DNA of 64,000 nt from Streptomyces fumigatiscleroticus (GCF_014647975.1 NZ_BMQF01000002.1:1-64000); one strand, 5' to 3'; numbered from the stretch's first letter, positions 15,850 to 23,865 are shown. Numbers and translations are program-made. The notes: generated by a model from the letters alone, not told the origin.

Positions 15850-16738
15850 GTGCCGACCATGGTACCGGGCGTGCGGCCGGGCGCGGACCGGCGGCCGTGG
15901 CCAGCACCGAGCCCGCCAGGATCAGGGCGAAGGCGGTCAGGACCGTCGGTGTCAGGGGCTCGTCCAGGAACAGGGCCCCTACCGCCACCGCCACCGCCGG
16001 GTTCACGTACGTGATGACCGTCGCCCGGGTCGGGCCGGCCTCCTTGATCAGCTCCAGGAAGGCCACGAAGGCCACGGCCGTGCACACCGCCCCCAGGCCG
16101 GCGAGGGCGGCCAGGACCTGGGCGGACGGGAGGGCGGAGGGCCAGGAGGCCGCGGCGGCCGGGGCGTAGACCAGGGCCGCCAGGGTCAGGCAGGGGGCCG
16201 TGAGCTGGAGCGTCGGGACGTTCTTCAGGTGGCGGGCGGCTATCAGCGGGGCGGTGGCGTAGCCCAGGACCGTCAGCAGCACCTCGCCCAGCGAGCGCGC
16301 GTCGCCGCCGGTCAGATGCGGGACGGTGAGCACCGCCACGCCCGCCAGGCCCAGCGCGAGGCCGGTCACCCGGCGCGGGCCGAGGCCTTCCGTGTCCCCG
16401 AAGAACCGGGCCAGGGCGACGCCGACGATCGGGACGCCCGCGATCAGCAGGCCGGCGGTGGAGCTGGACAGATGGCGCTCGGCGTCGGTGAGCGTGAACC
16501 AGGGGCCGATGATCTCGATGCACGCGAAGGCCAGCATCGGCGCCCAGTGCGCTCGTACGGTCCGGAACAGGGCTCCCTGGCGCAGTGCGAAGGGGAGGAG
16601 GAGCAGGGCGCCCAGGGCACAGCGCGTGAAGACGACCATGGACGGGGAGAGGGTGTCCACCGCCACCTTGATCATCAGGTAGGGGATGCCCCAGACGACT
16701 CCCATCAGGGAGAACAGGAACCAGCCGCGTGCAGTCAT
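15809..16738 (-). CDS. EamA-family (DMT superfamily) exporter
   Basis: A 309-residue protein with ten hydrophobic spans in two homologous halves, the standard EamA/RhaT-type architecture. The N-terminus 'FSLMGVVWGIPYLMIKVAV' and the second-half 'ITYVNPAVAVAVGALFLDEPLTP' are hallmark EamA segments. These transporters export amino acids, metabolites or drugs; the substrate cannot be read from sequence. It is followed by the AraC gene, transcribed in the same direction and located upstream of it (20-base gap), so the pair is likely co-transcribed. The last 13 codons lie inside the rnpB transcript. Confidence 0.88.
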   Translation of the reverse strand: MTARGWFLFSLMGVVWGIPYLMIKVAVDTLSPSMVVFTRCALGALLLLPFALRQGALFRTVRAHWAPMLAFACIEIIGPWFTLTDAERHLSSSTAGLLIAGVPIVGVALARFFGDTEGLGPRRVTGLALGLAGVAVLTVPHLTGGDARSLGEVLLTVLGYATAPLIAARHLKNVPTLQLTAPCLTLAALVYAPAAAASWPSALPSAQVLAALAGLGAVCTAVAFVAFLELIKEAGPTRATVITYVNPAVAVAVGALFLDEPLTPTVLTAFALILAGSVLATAAGPRPAARPVPWSARQTSRADGRVESP

Positions 16739-16757
16739 GCGGGCAGGATCGGCCGTC

Positions 16758-17591
16758 TCAGTGCCGGGTGTCTTGAACGCTGTTGCGGTACGCCGCCGGG
16801 GTCACGCCCAGGACGCGGCGGAACCAGCGGGTCAGATGCGCCTGGTCGGCGAAGCCCACCAGCGGGGCGACCTCGGCTGGGCGCAGGCCGGCCGCGAGGA
16901 GGCACTGGGCCCTGTTCACCCGGTACTGGGCGAGCCAGGCGTAGGGCGGTATCCCCATCGTCGTACGGAAGGCACGGAGGAGCTGGTAGCGGGACAGGCC
17001 CAGGTCCGTGGCCAGGTCGGCGAGGGAGGGCGGGGTCAGGAGCTCGTCCGCCAGACGGTCGCGTACGGCGTGGGCGAGGCGGGCGGCGCCGGGGAGCCTG
17101 TCGCGGGCGGCGCGGGCCGTGGAGTGGCGGCGGGCCAGGGTCGTGAGCAGCCAGGGGAGGCGGGACTCGGCTTCCAGCGGGTCCGGGTAGGCGCTGAGGT
17201 CGGTGTGGGCGCGGCGCAGGGCCGCGGCCAGTTCCGGGTCGTCGATGACGGGGTCGCGGAAGTGCGGGAGGCCGCCGCCGCCCGCGGTGCCGTCGGTCAG
17301 CAGGGCCGGGGCGGCGTACAGGGCGCGGTAGGCGTAGCCGTCGGGGGCGGCCGGGCCGCCGGTGTGCACCTCGCCGGGTTCCAGGACGACGATGGAGCCG
17401 GGGCCGGAGTAGATGCACTCGCCGCGGTAGGCGATGACCTCCAGGCCGCCGGTCGTGACGCCGACGGTGAATTCGTCGTGGGCGTGCGGGGCGTAACGGT
17501 GCCGGTCGAAGCAGGCGGTGAGGAGGTCGAGGGGCGGGCCGCAGCGGCCCAGTCGTGCCCTGGTCCAGCGGGCCACTTCTTGTGCGGTCAC
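16758..17591 (-). CDS. AraC-family transcriptional regulator
   Basis: A 277-residue regulator. Residues 30-110 form a cupin-type sensory domain ('YAPHAHDEFTVGVTTGGLEVIAYRG' region and 'VLEPGEVHTG'), and residues 165-277 carry two helix-turn-helix units ending with 'VGFADQAHLTRWFRRVLGVTP', the classical AraC signature. The GTG start at 17591 follows a strong AGGGGGA ribosome binding site. It lies directly upstream of the EamA gene, so it probably controls that exporter in response to a small ligand. Long runs of other frames over it are shadows. Confidence 0.88.
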   Translation of the reverse strand: MTAQEVARWTRARLGRCGPPLDLLTACFDRHRYAPHAHDEFTVGVTTGGLEVIAYRGECIYSGPGSIVVLEPGEVHTGGPAAPDGYAYRALYAAPALLTDGTAGGGGLPHFRDPVIDDPELAAALRRAHTDLSAYPDPLEAESRLPWLLTTLARRHSTARAARDRLPGAARLAHAVRDRLADELLTPPSLADLATDLGLSRYQLLRAFRTTMGIPPYAWLAQYRVNRAQCLLAAGLRPAEVAPLVGFADQAHLTRWFRRVLGVTPAAYRNSVQDTRH

Positions 17592-17620
17592 CTTTGGTCC
17601 CCCTCCCCCGCTTCAGGGGA

Positions 17621-18199
17621 TCAGAGGAAGTCCGCGGTGTCCAGGTCGAAGGCGAAGGGTTCGGGGAGGGAGATGGGCTTGCCGAGGGGTACGACGCACA
17701 ACTGCCGGTAGTCGCCCCTCTCCGGAACGCTGAACAGGGTGATCGACGAAGCCTTGCGGTCGACCAGCAGGTAGAGCGGGATACCGCCACGGGCGTAGCA
17801 GTGGGTTTTGGCTGCACGGTGGGCCTGAGGCCTGGTGGAGGTCACCTCGACCACCATGGCCACTCCGTCGCACGGCATCCAGGAACCGGCGGTGCGGAAG
17901 AGCCGTAGTCGCCTCGGAGCGAAGGTGATGTCCGGGATCGCATGATTCTGCGGGCCTGCGCCCCCGCTCGCCAGCGTCAGCCCCTTGTTCGCGGAGAACT
18001 GCATGTCGGTGCGGGATTTCCGGTACACCTGGCCTACGACCAGCTCGATGTAGTCCTCGTGCTCCCCGTCCGGCGGCGGTGTCACAACGAGTTCCCCCTC
18101 GATGAGCTCTGCCCGGAAACCCTGCGGGGTGTCCAGGGCGAGAAACCACTCCAGCAGCACCTCGTCCTGCGTGAGCGGCTCGTGGGCCATGGCAGTCAT
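17621..18199 (-). CDS. Uma2-family (DUF820) putative restriction-endonuclease-fold protein
   Basis: A 192-residue protein of the Uma2/DUF820 family, a PD-(D/E)XK-fold group with many paralogues in Streptomyces and unproven function. Visible family elements are 'FRAELIEGELVVTPPP', 'IPDITFAPRRL', 'VAMVVEVTSTRPQAHR' followed by 'AKTHCYARGGIPLYLLVDR'. The E-V-T-S segment replaces the usual E-x-K/S, and the downstream K in 'RAAKTHCY' is the expected catalytic-site lysine. The ATG at 18199 with GGAGGGG upstream is preferred over a much longer frame. It lies 29 bases upstream of the AraC gene. Confidence 0.8.
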   Translation of the reverse strand: MTAMAHEPLTQDEVLLEWFLALDTPQGFRAELIEGELVVTPPPDGEHEDYIELVVGQVYRKSRTDMQFSANKGLTLASGGAGPQNHAIPDITFAPRRLRLFRTAGSWMPCDGVAMVVEVTSTRPQAHRAAKTHCYARGGIPLYLLVDRKASSITLFSVPERGDYRQLCVVPLGKPISLPEPFAFDLDTADFL

Positions 18200-18324
18200 G
18201 TCACGCCCCTCCTTCTCTCGCTCGCCAGGCTGGGACATCGGGGGATCACCTGTCCGAGAGGTCGGGAACCGTTCCCTCGATCGTGGCACACGGCACCGCG
18301 GGCCGTCAGGCACGCGCCGCCCGC

Positions 18325-18357
18325 TTGACCCTGCCGCAACGTCAACGTTTCTACTGG
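18325..18357 (+). promoter_or_regulatory. Candidate MerR-type promoter/operator
   Basis: TTGACC at 18325-18330 and a TACTGG-like -10 near 18352 are separated by about 20 bases, longer than the standard 17. The spacer contains the palindromic AACGTCAACGTT. MerR regulators typically sit on stretched spacers like this. It lies immediately upstream of the MerR gene, which suggests autoregulation and a very short leader. Confidence 0.45.
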
Positions 18358-18362
18358 TCGGC

Positions 18363-19139
18363 ATGCGGATCGGAGAGCTCGCCGCGGCCGTCGGTGTCAC
18401 CCCCCGGACGGTGCGGCACTACCACCACCTCGGGCTGCTGCCCGAACCGGAGCGGCGCCCCAACGGGTACCGCGACTACACACTGCGGCACGCCGTCGTC
18501 CTCGCCCGGATCCGGCGGCTGACCGAGCTGGGGCTCGGGCTCGCCGAGGTGCGGGACGTGCTGGCGGACGACGAGGGGCGGGAGCTCGTCGAGGTCCTCG
18601 CGGAGCTGGACGAGGATCTCGCCCGGCAGGAGGCCGCCGTCCGGGAGCGGCGGGAGCGGCTGCGGAGGGTGAGGGAGGAGGCCGAGCAGGGGCGGCTGCC
18701 CGCCGAGGGGCCCGTATCCGCCGAGCTCGCCGCGCTGTTCCGTGAGGTGGCCGGCGCGTCGCCGTCGCCCCAGGGGATCGAGTCCCCCATGGCCGCCATG
18801 GACCGGGAAGTACTCGCGCTGATCGAGACCACCGCGTCCCCGGAGGAGCGGGAGAGGATGCTGGCGTCGTTCCGCAGCACGTTCGATGTGCCGGGCGGGG
18901 TCGAGCGGGCGCATCGGGCGTACGCGCTGCTGGACGAGCTCGTGGACGCGGGCGTCGGTGATCCGCGGGTGGAGGAGGCGGCCCGGTTCCTCGTCGGCGC
19001 CATCCCGGAGGGGCTGGTGCCGGAGTCCGGCGTCGACGAGGGACACAGCTTTCTGCGGGCCCTGTACGCCGACTGCGCCCCGGCCCAGGCGGAGGTCATC
19101 CGCCGTGCGTTGCGGATGGTCGCGGAGGGCCGGCGGTGA
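18363..19139 (+). CDS. MerR-family transcriptional regulator
   Basis: A 258-residue regulator. Residues 1-70 are a MerR winged helix-turn-helix ('MRIGELAAAVGVTPRTVRHY..LGLLPEP'), followed by a long dimerisation coiled coil rich in Arg/Glu (about 75-120) and a C-terminal helical domain (130-258) with no metal-binding cysteines. That makes it a small-molecule sensor type rather than a metal sensor. The start is the ATG at 18363, directly after the stretched-spacer promoter. The stop overlaps the start of the following membrane-protein gene (GTGA), so the two are coupled. Confidence 0.88.
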   Translation: MRIGELAAAVGVTPRTVRHYHHLGLLPEPERRPNGYRDYTLRHAVVLARIRRLTELGLGLAEVRDVLADDEGRELVEVLAELDEDLARQEAAVRERRERLRRVREEAEQGRLPAEGPVSAELAALFREVAGASPSPQGIESPMAAMDREVLALIETTASPEERERMLASFRSTFDVPGGVERAHRAYALLDELVDAGVGDPRVEEAARFLVGAIPEGLVPESGVDEGHSFLRALYADCAPAQAEVIRRALRMVAEGRR

Positions 19140-19726
19140 AGACCTCCGCACGGGTCGCGGTCATCCTCGTACGGCATGAGTTGGTGCTGCTGGTCAGTCT
19201 TGTGCGGTGGGTGACGCGGCAGCCTCACGGCACGGGGGACGGGCGGGCCTTCGGGTACGCACGCGGGCAGGGGGCCATGATGTTCGGCTTCGGGTTCGTG
19301 TGTGTCGTGGAGACCGTGGCGATGGCTGTGCTGCTGCGGGACTTTCCCGTCGTGCACCACGTCGTTCTCGTTCTCGATCTCTATACGGTCCTCATCGTGG
19401 TCGGGCTGTACGCCGCCTCAGTGACCCGGCCGCATGTTCTCACCGGCGCCTCGCTGCGTCTGCGCCGCTTCGCCGCCGTGGATCTGCGCGTCCCGCTCGC
19501 CTCCGTCGCCTCGGTGCGGCGCGAACTGCGCACCACGCACGAGAAGCGCGAGGGTGAGCTCGATCTCGCCGTCGGCTCGCAGACCTCGGTCACGGTTGAA
19601 CTCGCCGAGCCCGTCGAGCACGTGACCTTCTTCGGACGGCGGAGGCCCGTCATGCTGGTGCGGTTCCACGCCGACGAGGCGAACGAGCTGGTGAGGGAGG
19701 TCACAAGGATGCGCGCGGCGCCCTAG
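19136..19726 (+). CDS. Integral membrane protein with C-terminal PH-like domain
   Basis: A 196-residue protein with two or three hydrophobic segments at about residues 45-70 and 78-98, and then a soluble C-terminal region (105-190) of alternating strands ending 'VRFHADEANELVREVTRM', reminiscent of bacterial PH-like domains. Function unknown. The GTG start overlaps the MerR stop, which suggests it is a target or co-regulated partner of that regulator. The TAG stop is contributed by the terminal repeat of the adjacent MITE-like element, so the original C-terminus may have differed. Confidence 0.7.
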   Translation: MKTSARVAVILVRHELVLLVSLVRWVTRQPHGTGDGRAFGYARGQGAMMFGFGFVCVVETVAMAVLLRDFPVVHHVVLVLDLYTVLIVVGLYAASVTRPHVLTGASLRLRRFAAVDLRVPLASVASVRRELRTTHEKREGELDLAVGSQTSVTVELAEPVEHVTFFGRRRPVMLVRFHADEANELVREVTRMRAAP

Positions 19727-19891
19727 TGTCCCAACAGGCAACGTTCGCCCCGTCGCGACGCCCGGCACGCACTCTCGCCGCACCGGGCACAAGCCCGAGT
19801 ACATCCAGTACGAGGACTTGCACCCGGCACGCCGAGAGCACGCACCGGACGCCGCTCCTTGACGGGCAAACGTTGCCTGCCGGGGCACTAG
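19723..19891. mobile_element. MITE-like near-palindromic element
   Basis: This 169-bp non-coding unit begins CTAGTGTCCCAACAGGCAA and ends with the inverted counterpart (CTAGTGCCCCGGCAGGCAA when read from the right). The inverted similarity continues through the whole element to a centre at GTACATCCAGTAC, so it can fold into one long imperfect hairpin. CTAG at both edges could be a target duplication. No transposase is encoded, so it would be mobilised in trans. Very similar palindromes are, from memory, dispersed in Streptomyces genomes. Confidence 0.7.
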
Positions 19892-19964
19892 TGCGCGGAA
19901 GCCCGGCCTCCGGCACGCCGTACGCTGGCGGAGCCCCACCCGCCCCGTACAAGGAGAACCACCC

Positions 19965-20747
19965 GTGCTCGTGCTGCTGCCGCCGTCCGAAGGCAAGGCG
20001 TCGTCCGGCCGTGGCGCCCCGCTGGCGCTGGAGTCGCTCTCGCTGCCGGACCTGAACCCTGCCCGTGAGGCCGTGCTCGGTGAACTCGTCGAGCTGTGTA
20101 CCGGGGACGAGGAGAAGGCCCGTGAGGTGCTGGGGCTGAGTGAGGGGCTGCGGGGCGAGGTCGGCAAGAACGCCGGGCTGCGGACGGCCGGGGCGCGGCC
20201 CGCCGGGGAGATCTACACCGGGGTGCTGTACGACGCCCTGGACCTGGCCACGCTGGACGCGGCCGCCAAGGAGCGGGCCGCCCGGTCGCTGCTGGTGTTC
20301 TCGGGGCTGTGGGGTGCCGTCCGGGTGTCGGACCGGATCCCGTCCTACCGCTGCTCGATGGGGGTGAAGCTGCCCGGGCTGGGGGCGCTGGGCGCCTTCT
20401 GGCGTGCGCCGATGGCCTCCGTGCTGCCCGAGGCGGCCGGAGACGGGCTCGTGCTGGACCTGCGGTCCGCCGCGTACGCGGCGGCGTGGAAGCCGAAGGG
20501 GGAGGTCGCGGAGCGGACGGCGAGCGTGCGGGTGCTGCACGCGCCGACCCGCAAGGTCGTCAGCCACTTCAACAAGGCGACCAAGGGGCGGATCGTACGG
20601 AGTCTGCTGACCTCCGGGGCCGCCCCGCAGGACCCGGCCGGACTGGTGGAGGCGCTGCGCGATCTCGGGTACGTCGTGGAGGCGGAGGCTCCCGCCAAGG
20701 CGGGGCGGGCGTGGTCGCTGGACGTGCTGGTGACGGAGGTGCACTGA
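19965..20747 (+). CDS. yaaA: YaaA-family peroxide stress protein
   Basis: A 260-residue protein of the YaaA/DUF328 family, which lowers free intracellular iron and limits DNA damage during hydrogen peroxide stress. Family signatures are the N-terminal 'LLPPSEGKA', 'IYTGVLYDALD', 'LVFSGLWGAVRVSDRIPSYR', 'LVLDLRSAAYAAAW' and 'ISHFNKATKGR'-like 'VSHFNKATKGRIVR'. Full length for the family. The GTG start at 19965 has AAGGAGAA upstream. It is a single gene between the MITE and the KDPG aldolase gene. Confidence 0.92.
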   Translation: MLVLLPPSEGKASSGRGAPLALESLSLPDLNPAREAVLGELVELCTGDEEKAREVLGLSEGLRGEVGKNAGLRTAGARPAGEIYTGVLYDALDLATLDAAAKERAARSLLVFSGLWGAVRVSDRIPSYRCSMGVKLPGLGALGAFWRAPMASVLPEAAGDGLVLDLRSAAYAAAWKPKGEVAERTASVRVLHAPTRKVVSHFNKATKGRIVRSLLTSGAAPQDPAGLVEALRDLGYVVEAEAPAKAGRAWSLDVLVTEVH

Positions 20748-20766
20748 CCTCGGCAGTCATTGCGTT

Positions 20767-20798
20767 GCAGCATGCGCAATGAGCTTTGCGCATGCTGC
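20767..20798. promoter_or_regulatory. Perfect 13-bp inverted repeat upstream of the KDPG aldolase gene
   Basis: GCAGCATGCGCAA at 20767-20779 and its exact complement at 20786-20798 flank six bases. It ends 22 bases before the aldolase ATG and would overlap or directly precede the start of transcription. This shape and the TGCGCA core fit an Lrp/AsnC-type or other dimeric repressor site. There is no T-tract, so it is unlikely to be a terminator for yaaA. Confidence 0.6.
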
Positions 20799-20820
20799 TT
20801 GTCGCGGGCACGATGAGGCC

Positions 20821-21480
20821 ATGACCTCACCGGAGCCCTCCCCCTCCCCTGTCTCGGTACTGGATCTCGCGCCCGTCCTGCCCGTCGTCGTCCTCGAGGA
20901 CGCCGCCGACGCCGTGCCGCTCGCGCGGGCGCTGGTGGCCGGCGGGCTCTCCGCGATCGAGGTGACCCTGCGGACCACGGCCGCCCTCGACGCGATCCGG
21001 GCGATCGCCGGGCAGGTGCCGGAGGCGGTGGTCGGCGCCGGCACGGTCGTCGGTCCGGAGCAGGCCGGGCAGGCCGTGGCGGCCGGGGCGCGCTTCCTGG
21101 TCAGCCCGGGGTGGACGGACGTACTGCTGGAGGCGATGCGGGCGTCCGGGGTGCCGTTCCTGCCGGGGGTGTCGACCACGTCGGAGGTGGTGGCGCTGCT
21201 GGAGCGCGGCGTGCGGGAGATGAAGTTCTTCCCGGCGCAGGCCGCGGGCGGCACCGCCTATCTGAAGTCCCTCGCCGGTCCGCTGCCGCAGGCCCGTTTC
21301 TGCCCGACCGGTGGCATCGGGCCGGCGAACGCGCCGGAGTATCTCGCGCTGCCCAACGTGGGCTGTGTGGGCGGCAGCTGGATGCTGCCGCCGGAGGCGA
21401 TCGCCGCCCGCGACTGGGGGCGGGTGGAGGCGCTGGCCCGCGAGGCGGCGGCGCTCAGCGCAGGTGCGACGTGTCGTTGA
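20821..21480 (+). CDS. eda: 2-keto-3-deoxy-6-phosphogluconate aldolase
   Basis: A 219-residue class I aldolase of the KDPG/KHG family (Entner-Doudoroff pathway and keto-acid turnover), splitting KDPG to pyruvate and glyceraldehyde-3-phosphate. Motifs in order are 'GGLSAIEVTLRT' (catalytic Glu), 'VGAGTVV', 'FLVSPGWT', 'FLPGVSTTSE', 'EMKFFPAQAAGG' (Schiff-base Lys in M-K-F-F-P) and 'CPTGGIG'. Length is normal. The ATG at 20821 was chosen because the earlier ATG at 20779 lies inside the operator palindrome. Its 3' end overlaps by 26 bases the end of the convergent RNase H gene. Confidence 0.92.
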   Translation: MTSPEPSPSPVSVLDLAPVLPVVVLEDAADAVPLARALVAGGLSAIEVTLRTTAALDAIRAIAGQVPEAVVGAGTVVGPEQAGQAVAAGARFLVSPGWTDVLLEAMRASGVPFLPGVSTTSEVVALLERGVREMKFFPAQAAGGTAYLKSLAGPLPQARFCPTGGIGPANAPEYLALPNVGCVGGSWMLPPEAIAARDWGRVEALAREAAALSAGATCR

Positions 21481-23089
21481 ACAGGCGCAGGCTGGCGTTG
21501 CCGTCCGCGTAGTAGGCGATCGCCGACAGCGAGGCCGCCGACAGCTCCATGCGGAACAGGGACTCCGGCGGGGCGCCCAGGGCGAGCCGGATGAAGGTCT
21601 TGATCGGCGTCACGTGGGAGACCAGCAGGACGGTACGGCCCGCGTACGCCGCGACCAGCTTGTCGCGGGTGGCGGCTACGCGGGCGGCGGTCGCCGCGAA
21701 GCTCTCGCCGCCGCCGGTCGGTTCGGCCTCCGGCGAGGTCAGCCAGGCGTTCAGGTCGTCGGGGTAGCGCTCGTGCACCTCACCGAAGGTGAGCCCCTCC
21801 CAGGCGCCGAAGTCCGTCTCGCGCAGTCCCTCGTCGACGGTCACCTCCAGGCCGAGACGGGCGGCGACGATCGCGGCGGTCTCGCGGGTGCGGGCGAGGG
21901 GGGAGGAGACGACGGCCTGGATCGTGCCGCGCCGGGCCAGTGCGGCGGCGACCTTCGCGGCCTGCTCGCGGCCCGCGTCGGAGAGGGAGGGATCGGTTCC
22001 GCCGCTGCCGGAGAAGCGCTTCTGGGGCGTCAGCGGCGTCTCTCCGTGCCGCAGCAGGACGAAGGTGGCGGGCGCGCCCATGTCGGGCGGAGCCCCCCAG
22101 CCGACCGCGGGAGTGGCGACGGCCTGAGCGGCCCGCTCATCGGCGCCGGCCTTCACGGCGGATGCCTCGGCGCCGGCCCGCGGGGCGGGTGCCCCGGCTT
22201 CGGCCTTCGCCACGGGTGCCCCGGATCCGGTCTCCGCGACGGGTGCCTCGGCATCGGGCTTCACGGCGCGTGCCTCGGCGTCGGCCTTCACGACGGGTGC
22301 CTCTGCGCCTGCCTCGGCGCCCGCCTCCACAGCGCGTGCCTCGGCGCCCGCCTCCACGGCGCCTGCCTCGGCGCCCGCCTCCACGGCGCCGGCCTTCGCG
22401 ACGCGTGCCTCGGATCCGGAGGAGGCCGGGGAAGGGGCCGGTCGTCCCTCAGCCGACGCCGGTCGTCCCTCAGCCGACGCCGACCGTCCCTCCGCCAGTG
22501 CCGACCGTCCCTGCGCCAGTGCCGACCGTCCCTGCGCCAGTGCCGACCGTCCCCGCGCCAGTGCCGCGCGCGCCCTCGCCGCGCCCGCCGTCGCGTCGCC
22601 GGGCGGGCCCGACGGCTCGGCGACCGCGTCGCGCGGCCGGTCGCGCTCCGCCGTGGACGCCGACGGCGACCACTGCTCGCCCCGGCTCCCGGCGTCCATC
22701 GCCTCGTTGGCCAGGCGGTCGGCGTGCTTGTTGCGCTCGCGCGGGATCCACTCGTACGTCACCCGTCCGGGCGGGAAGACGCGGGCCGCCTCGGCGGCCA
22801 GCGGCTTCATGCCGGGGTGCTTGATCTTCCAGCGGCCCGACATCTGCTCGACGACGAGCTTGGAGTCCATCCGGACATGGATCGTCGCGGAGGGGTCCAG
22901 CTCGTGCGCGGCGCGCAGGCCGGCCACCAGACCCCGGTACTCGGCCACGTTGTTGGTGACGACGCCGAGGTACTCGGCGCGCTCGGCGAGCGTCTGCCCG
23001 GTCTCCGCGTCGACGACCACGGCTCCGTAGCCGGCCGGCCCCGGGTTGCCCCGCGACCCGCCGTCGGCCTCGACGATGAACTCCCGCAC
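21455..23089 (-). CDS. Bifunctional RNase H / histidine (acid) phosphatase
   Basis: A 544-residue actinobacterial fusion. Residues 1-135 form an RNase HI domain ('FIVEADGGSRGNPGPAGYG', 'NNVAEYRGL', 'MDSKLVV', 'ERNKHADRLANEAMD') with the D-E-D-D set. Residues 345-544 form a phosphoglycerate-mutase-like phosphatase with 'LLRHGETPLTPQKRFSG'. In mycobacteria the homologue combines RNase H with alpha-ribazole phosphatase (CobC-like) activity, a link to cobalamin. The linker (about 150-345) is unusually long and built of Ala/Glu/Gly repeats. GTG start. It is first to be read after the zinc-ribbon gene in the same direction, probably as one operon. Confidence 0.9.
   Translation of the reverse strand: MREFIVEADGGSRGNPGPAGYGAVVVDAETGQTLAERAEYLGVVTNNVAEYRGLVAGLRAAHELDPSATIHVRMDSKLVVEQMSGRWKIKHPGMKPLAAEAARVFPPGRVTYEWIPRERNKHADRLANEAMDAGSRGEQWSPSASTAERDRPRDAVAEPSGPPGDATAGAARARAALARGRSALAQGRSALAQGRSALAEGRSASAEGRPASAEGRPAPSPASSGSEARVAKAGAVEAGAEAGAVEAGAEARAVEAGAEAGAEAPVVKADAEARAVKPDAEAPVAETGSGAPVAKAEAGAPAPRAGAEASAVKAGADERAAQAVATPAVGWGAPPDMGAPATFVLLRHGETPLTPQKRFSGSGGTDPSLSDAGREQAAKVAAALARRGTIQAVVSSPLARTRETAAIVAARLGLEVTVDEGLRETDFGAWEGLTFGEVHERYPDDLNAWLTSPEAEPTGGGESFAATAARVAATRDKLVAAYAGRTVLLVSHVTPIKTFIRLALGAPPESLFRMELSAASLSAIAYYADGNASLRLFNDTSHLR
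22441..22566. repeat. Six 21-bp minisatellite units inside the RNase H/phosphatase linker
   Basis: Units start every 21 bases from 22441 (GTCGTCCCTCAGCCGACGCCG type, then ACCGTCCCTGCGCCAGTGCCG type). In protein they give the heptad 'ALAQGRS/ASAEGRP'. The adjacent 22220-22400 encodes further imperfect 'AEAGAEARAVEAG' repeats. The unit length keeps the frame, so copy number can vary without breaking the enzyme. Confidence 0.85.
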
Positions 23090-23121
23090 CCCCGCGGCTC
23101 CTTACAGACTTCCAGGGACTC

Positions 23122-23865
23122 CTACAGACCGGAGTCGGACGTGCGGACCAGGATGCGGCGGCAGTTCTCGCAGCGGACCACCGTGTCGGGCGCGGCGCTG
23201 CGGACCTCGTTCAGCTCGGTGATCGCCAGCTCCTGGCGGCAGCCCTGGCAGGTGCGCTGGTAGAGCTTGGCCGCGCCGATGCCGCCCTGCTGCTCGCGCA
23301 GCTTGTCGTAGAGCTTGAGCAGGTCCGCGGGGACGGAGCCGGCGACGACCTCGCGCTCCTTGGTGACCGAGGCGGTCTCGCCGTCGATCTCCTCCAAGGC
23401 GGCGTCCCGGCGGGCGGTGGCGTCGTCGATCTTCGACTGGACGGAGCCGACCCGCTCGGTCAGCTCGGCGACACGTTCCTGCGCGGACTCGCGGCGCTCC
23501 ATGACCTCCAGGACGACGTCCTCCAGGTCACCCTGGCGCTTGGCGAGCGAGGCGATCTCGCGCTGGAGGTTCTCCAGGTCCTTGGGGGAGGTGACGGCAC
23601 CGGAGTCCAGGCGCTGCTGGTCACGGGCGGCGCGCTGACGCACCTGGTCCACGTCCTGCTCGGCCTTGGTCTGCTCGCGGGCGCAGTCGCTCTCCTCGGT
23701 CTGCGCGGCCACCAGCAGGTCGCGCAGTTGCGTGAGGTCCTTGGTCAGCGACTCGATCTCGGCGTGCTCGGGCAGGGACTTCCGCTTGTGCGCGAGCTGC
23801 TGGAGGCGGACGTCGAGGGCCTGGACGTCGAGGAGTCGGATCTGGTCGGCGGGCGCGGCGTTCAG
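23122..23865 (-). CDS. C4-type zinc-ribbon, coiled-coil protein with CTG start
   Basis: A 247-residue protein with long coiled coils (about 15-170) and a C-terminal zinc ribbon, C-x2-C ('TCQGCRQEL') and C-x2-C ('RCENCRRIL'), of the CdsZ/DUF164 family. Homologues begin 'NAAPADQIRLLDVQALD', which here is preceded by CTG; no ATG, GTG or TTG occurs in frame until residue 52 (GTG, coordinate 23712), which would delete the first helices. The CTG overlaps the Nif3 stop as CTGA, the same coupling geometry as ATGA. The start is therefore placed at 23865. Function is not well defined; the family is proposed to act in RNA or nucleotide metabolism. Confidence 0.8.
   Translation of the reverse strand: MNAAPADQIRLLDVQALDVRLQQLAHKRKSLPEHAEIESLTKDLTQLRDLLVAAQTEESDCAREQTKAEQDVDQVRQRAARDQQRLDSGAVTSPKDLENLQREIASLAKRQGDLEDVVLEVMERRESAQERVAELTERVGSVQSKIDDATARRDAALEEIDGETASVTKEREVVAGSVPADLLKLYDKLREQQGGIGAAKLYQRTCQGCRQELAITELNEVRSAAPDTVVRCENCRRILVRTSDSGL

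Noticed and set aside
17621..18400. Longer 259-residue version of the Uma2 protein
   Set aside because: The extra N-terminus is unlike the family and would run into the divergent promoter; the ATG at 18199 has a good ribosome binding site.
22441..22566. Possible CRISPR array
   Set aside because: Units are 21-bp contiguous minisatellite repeats without spacers, inside a coding sequence and in frame.
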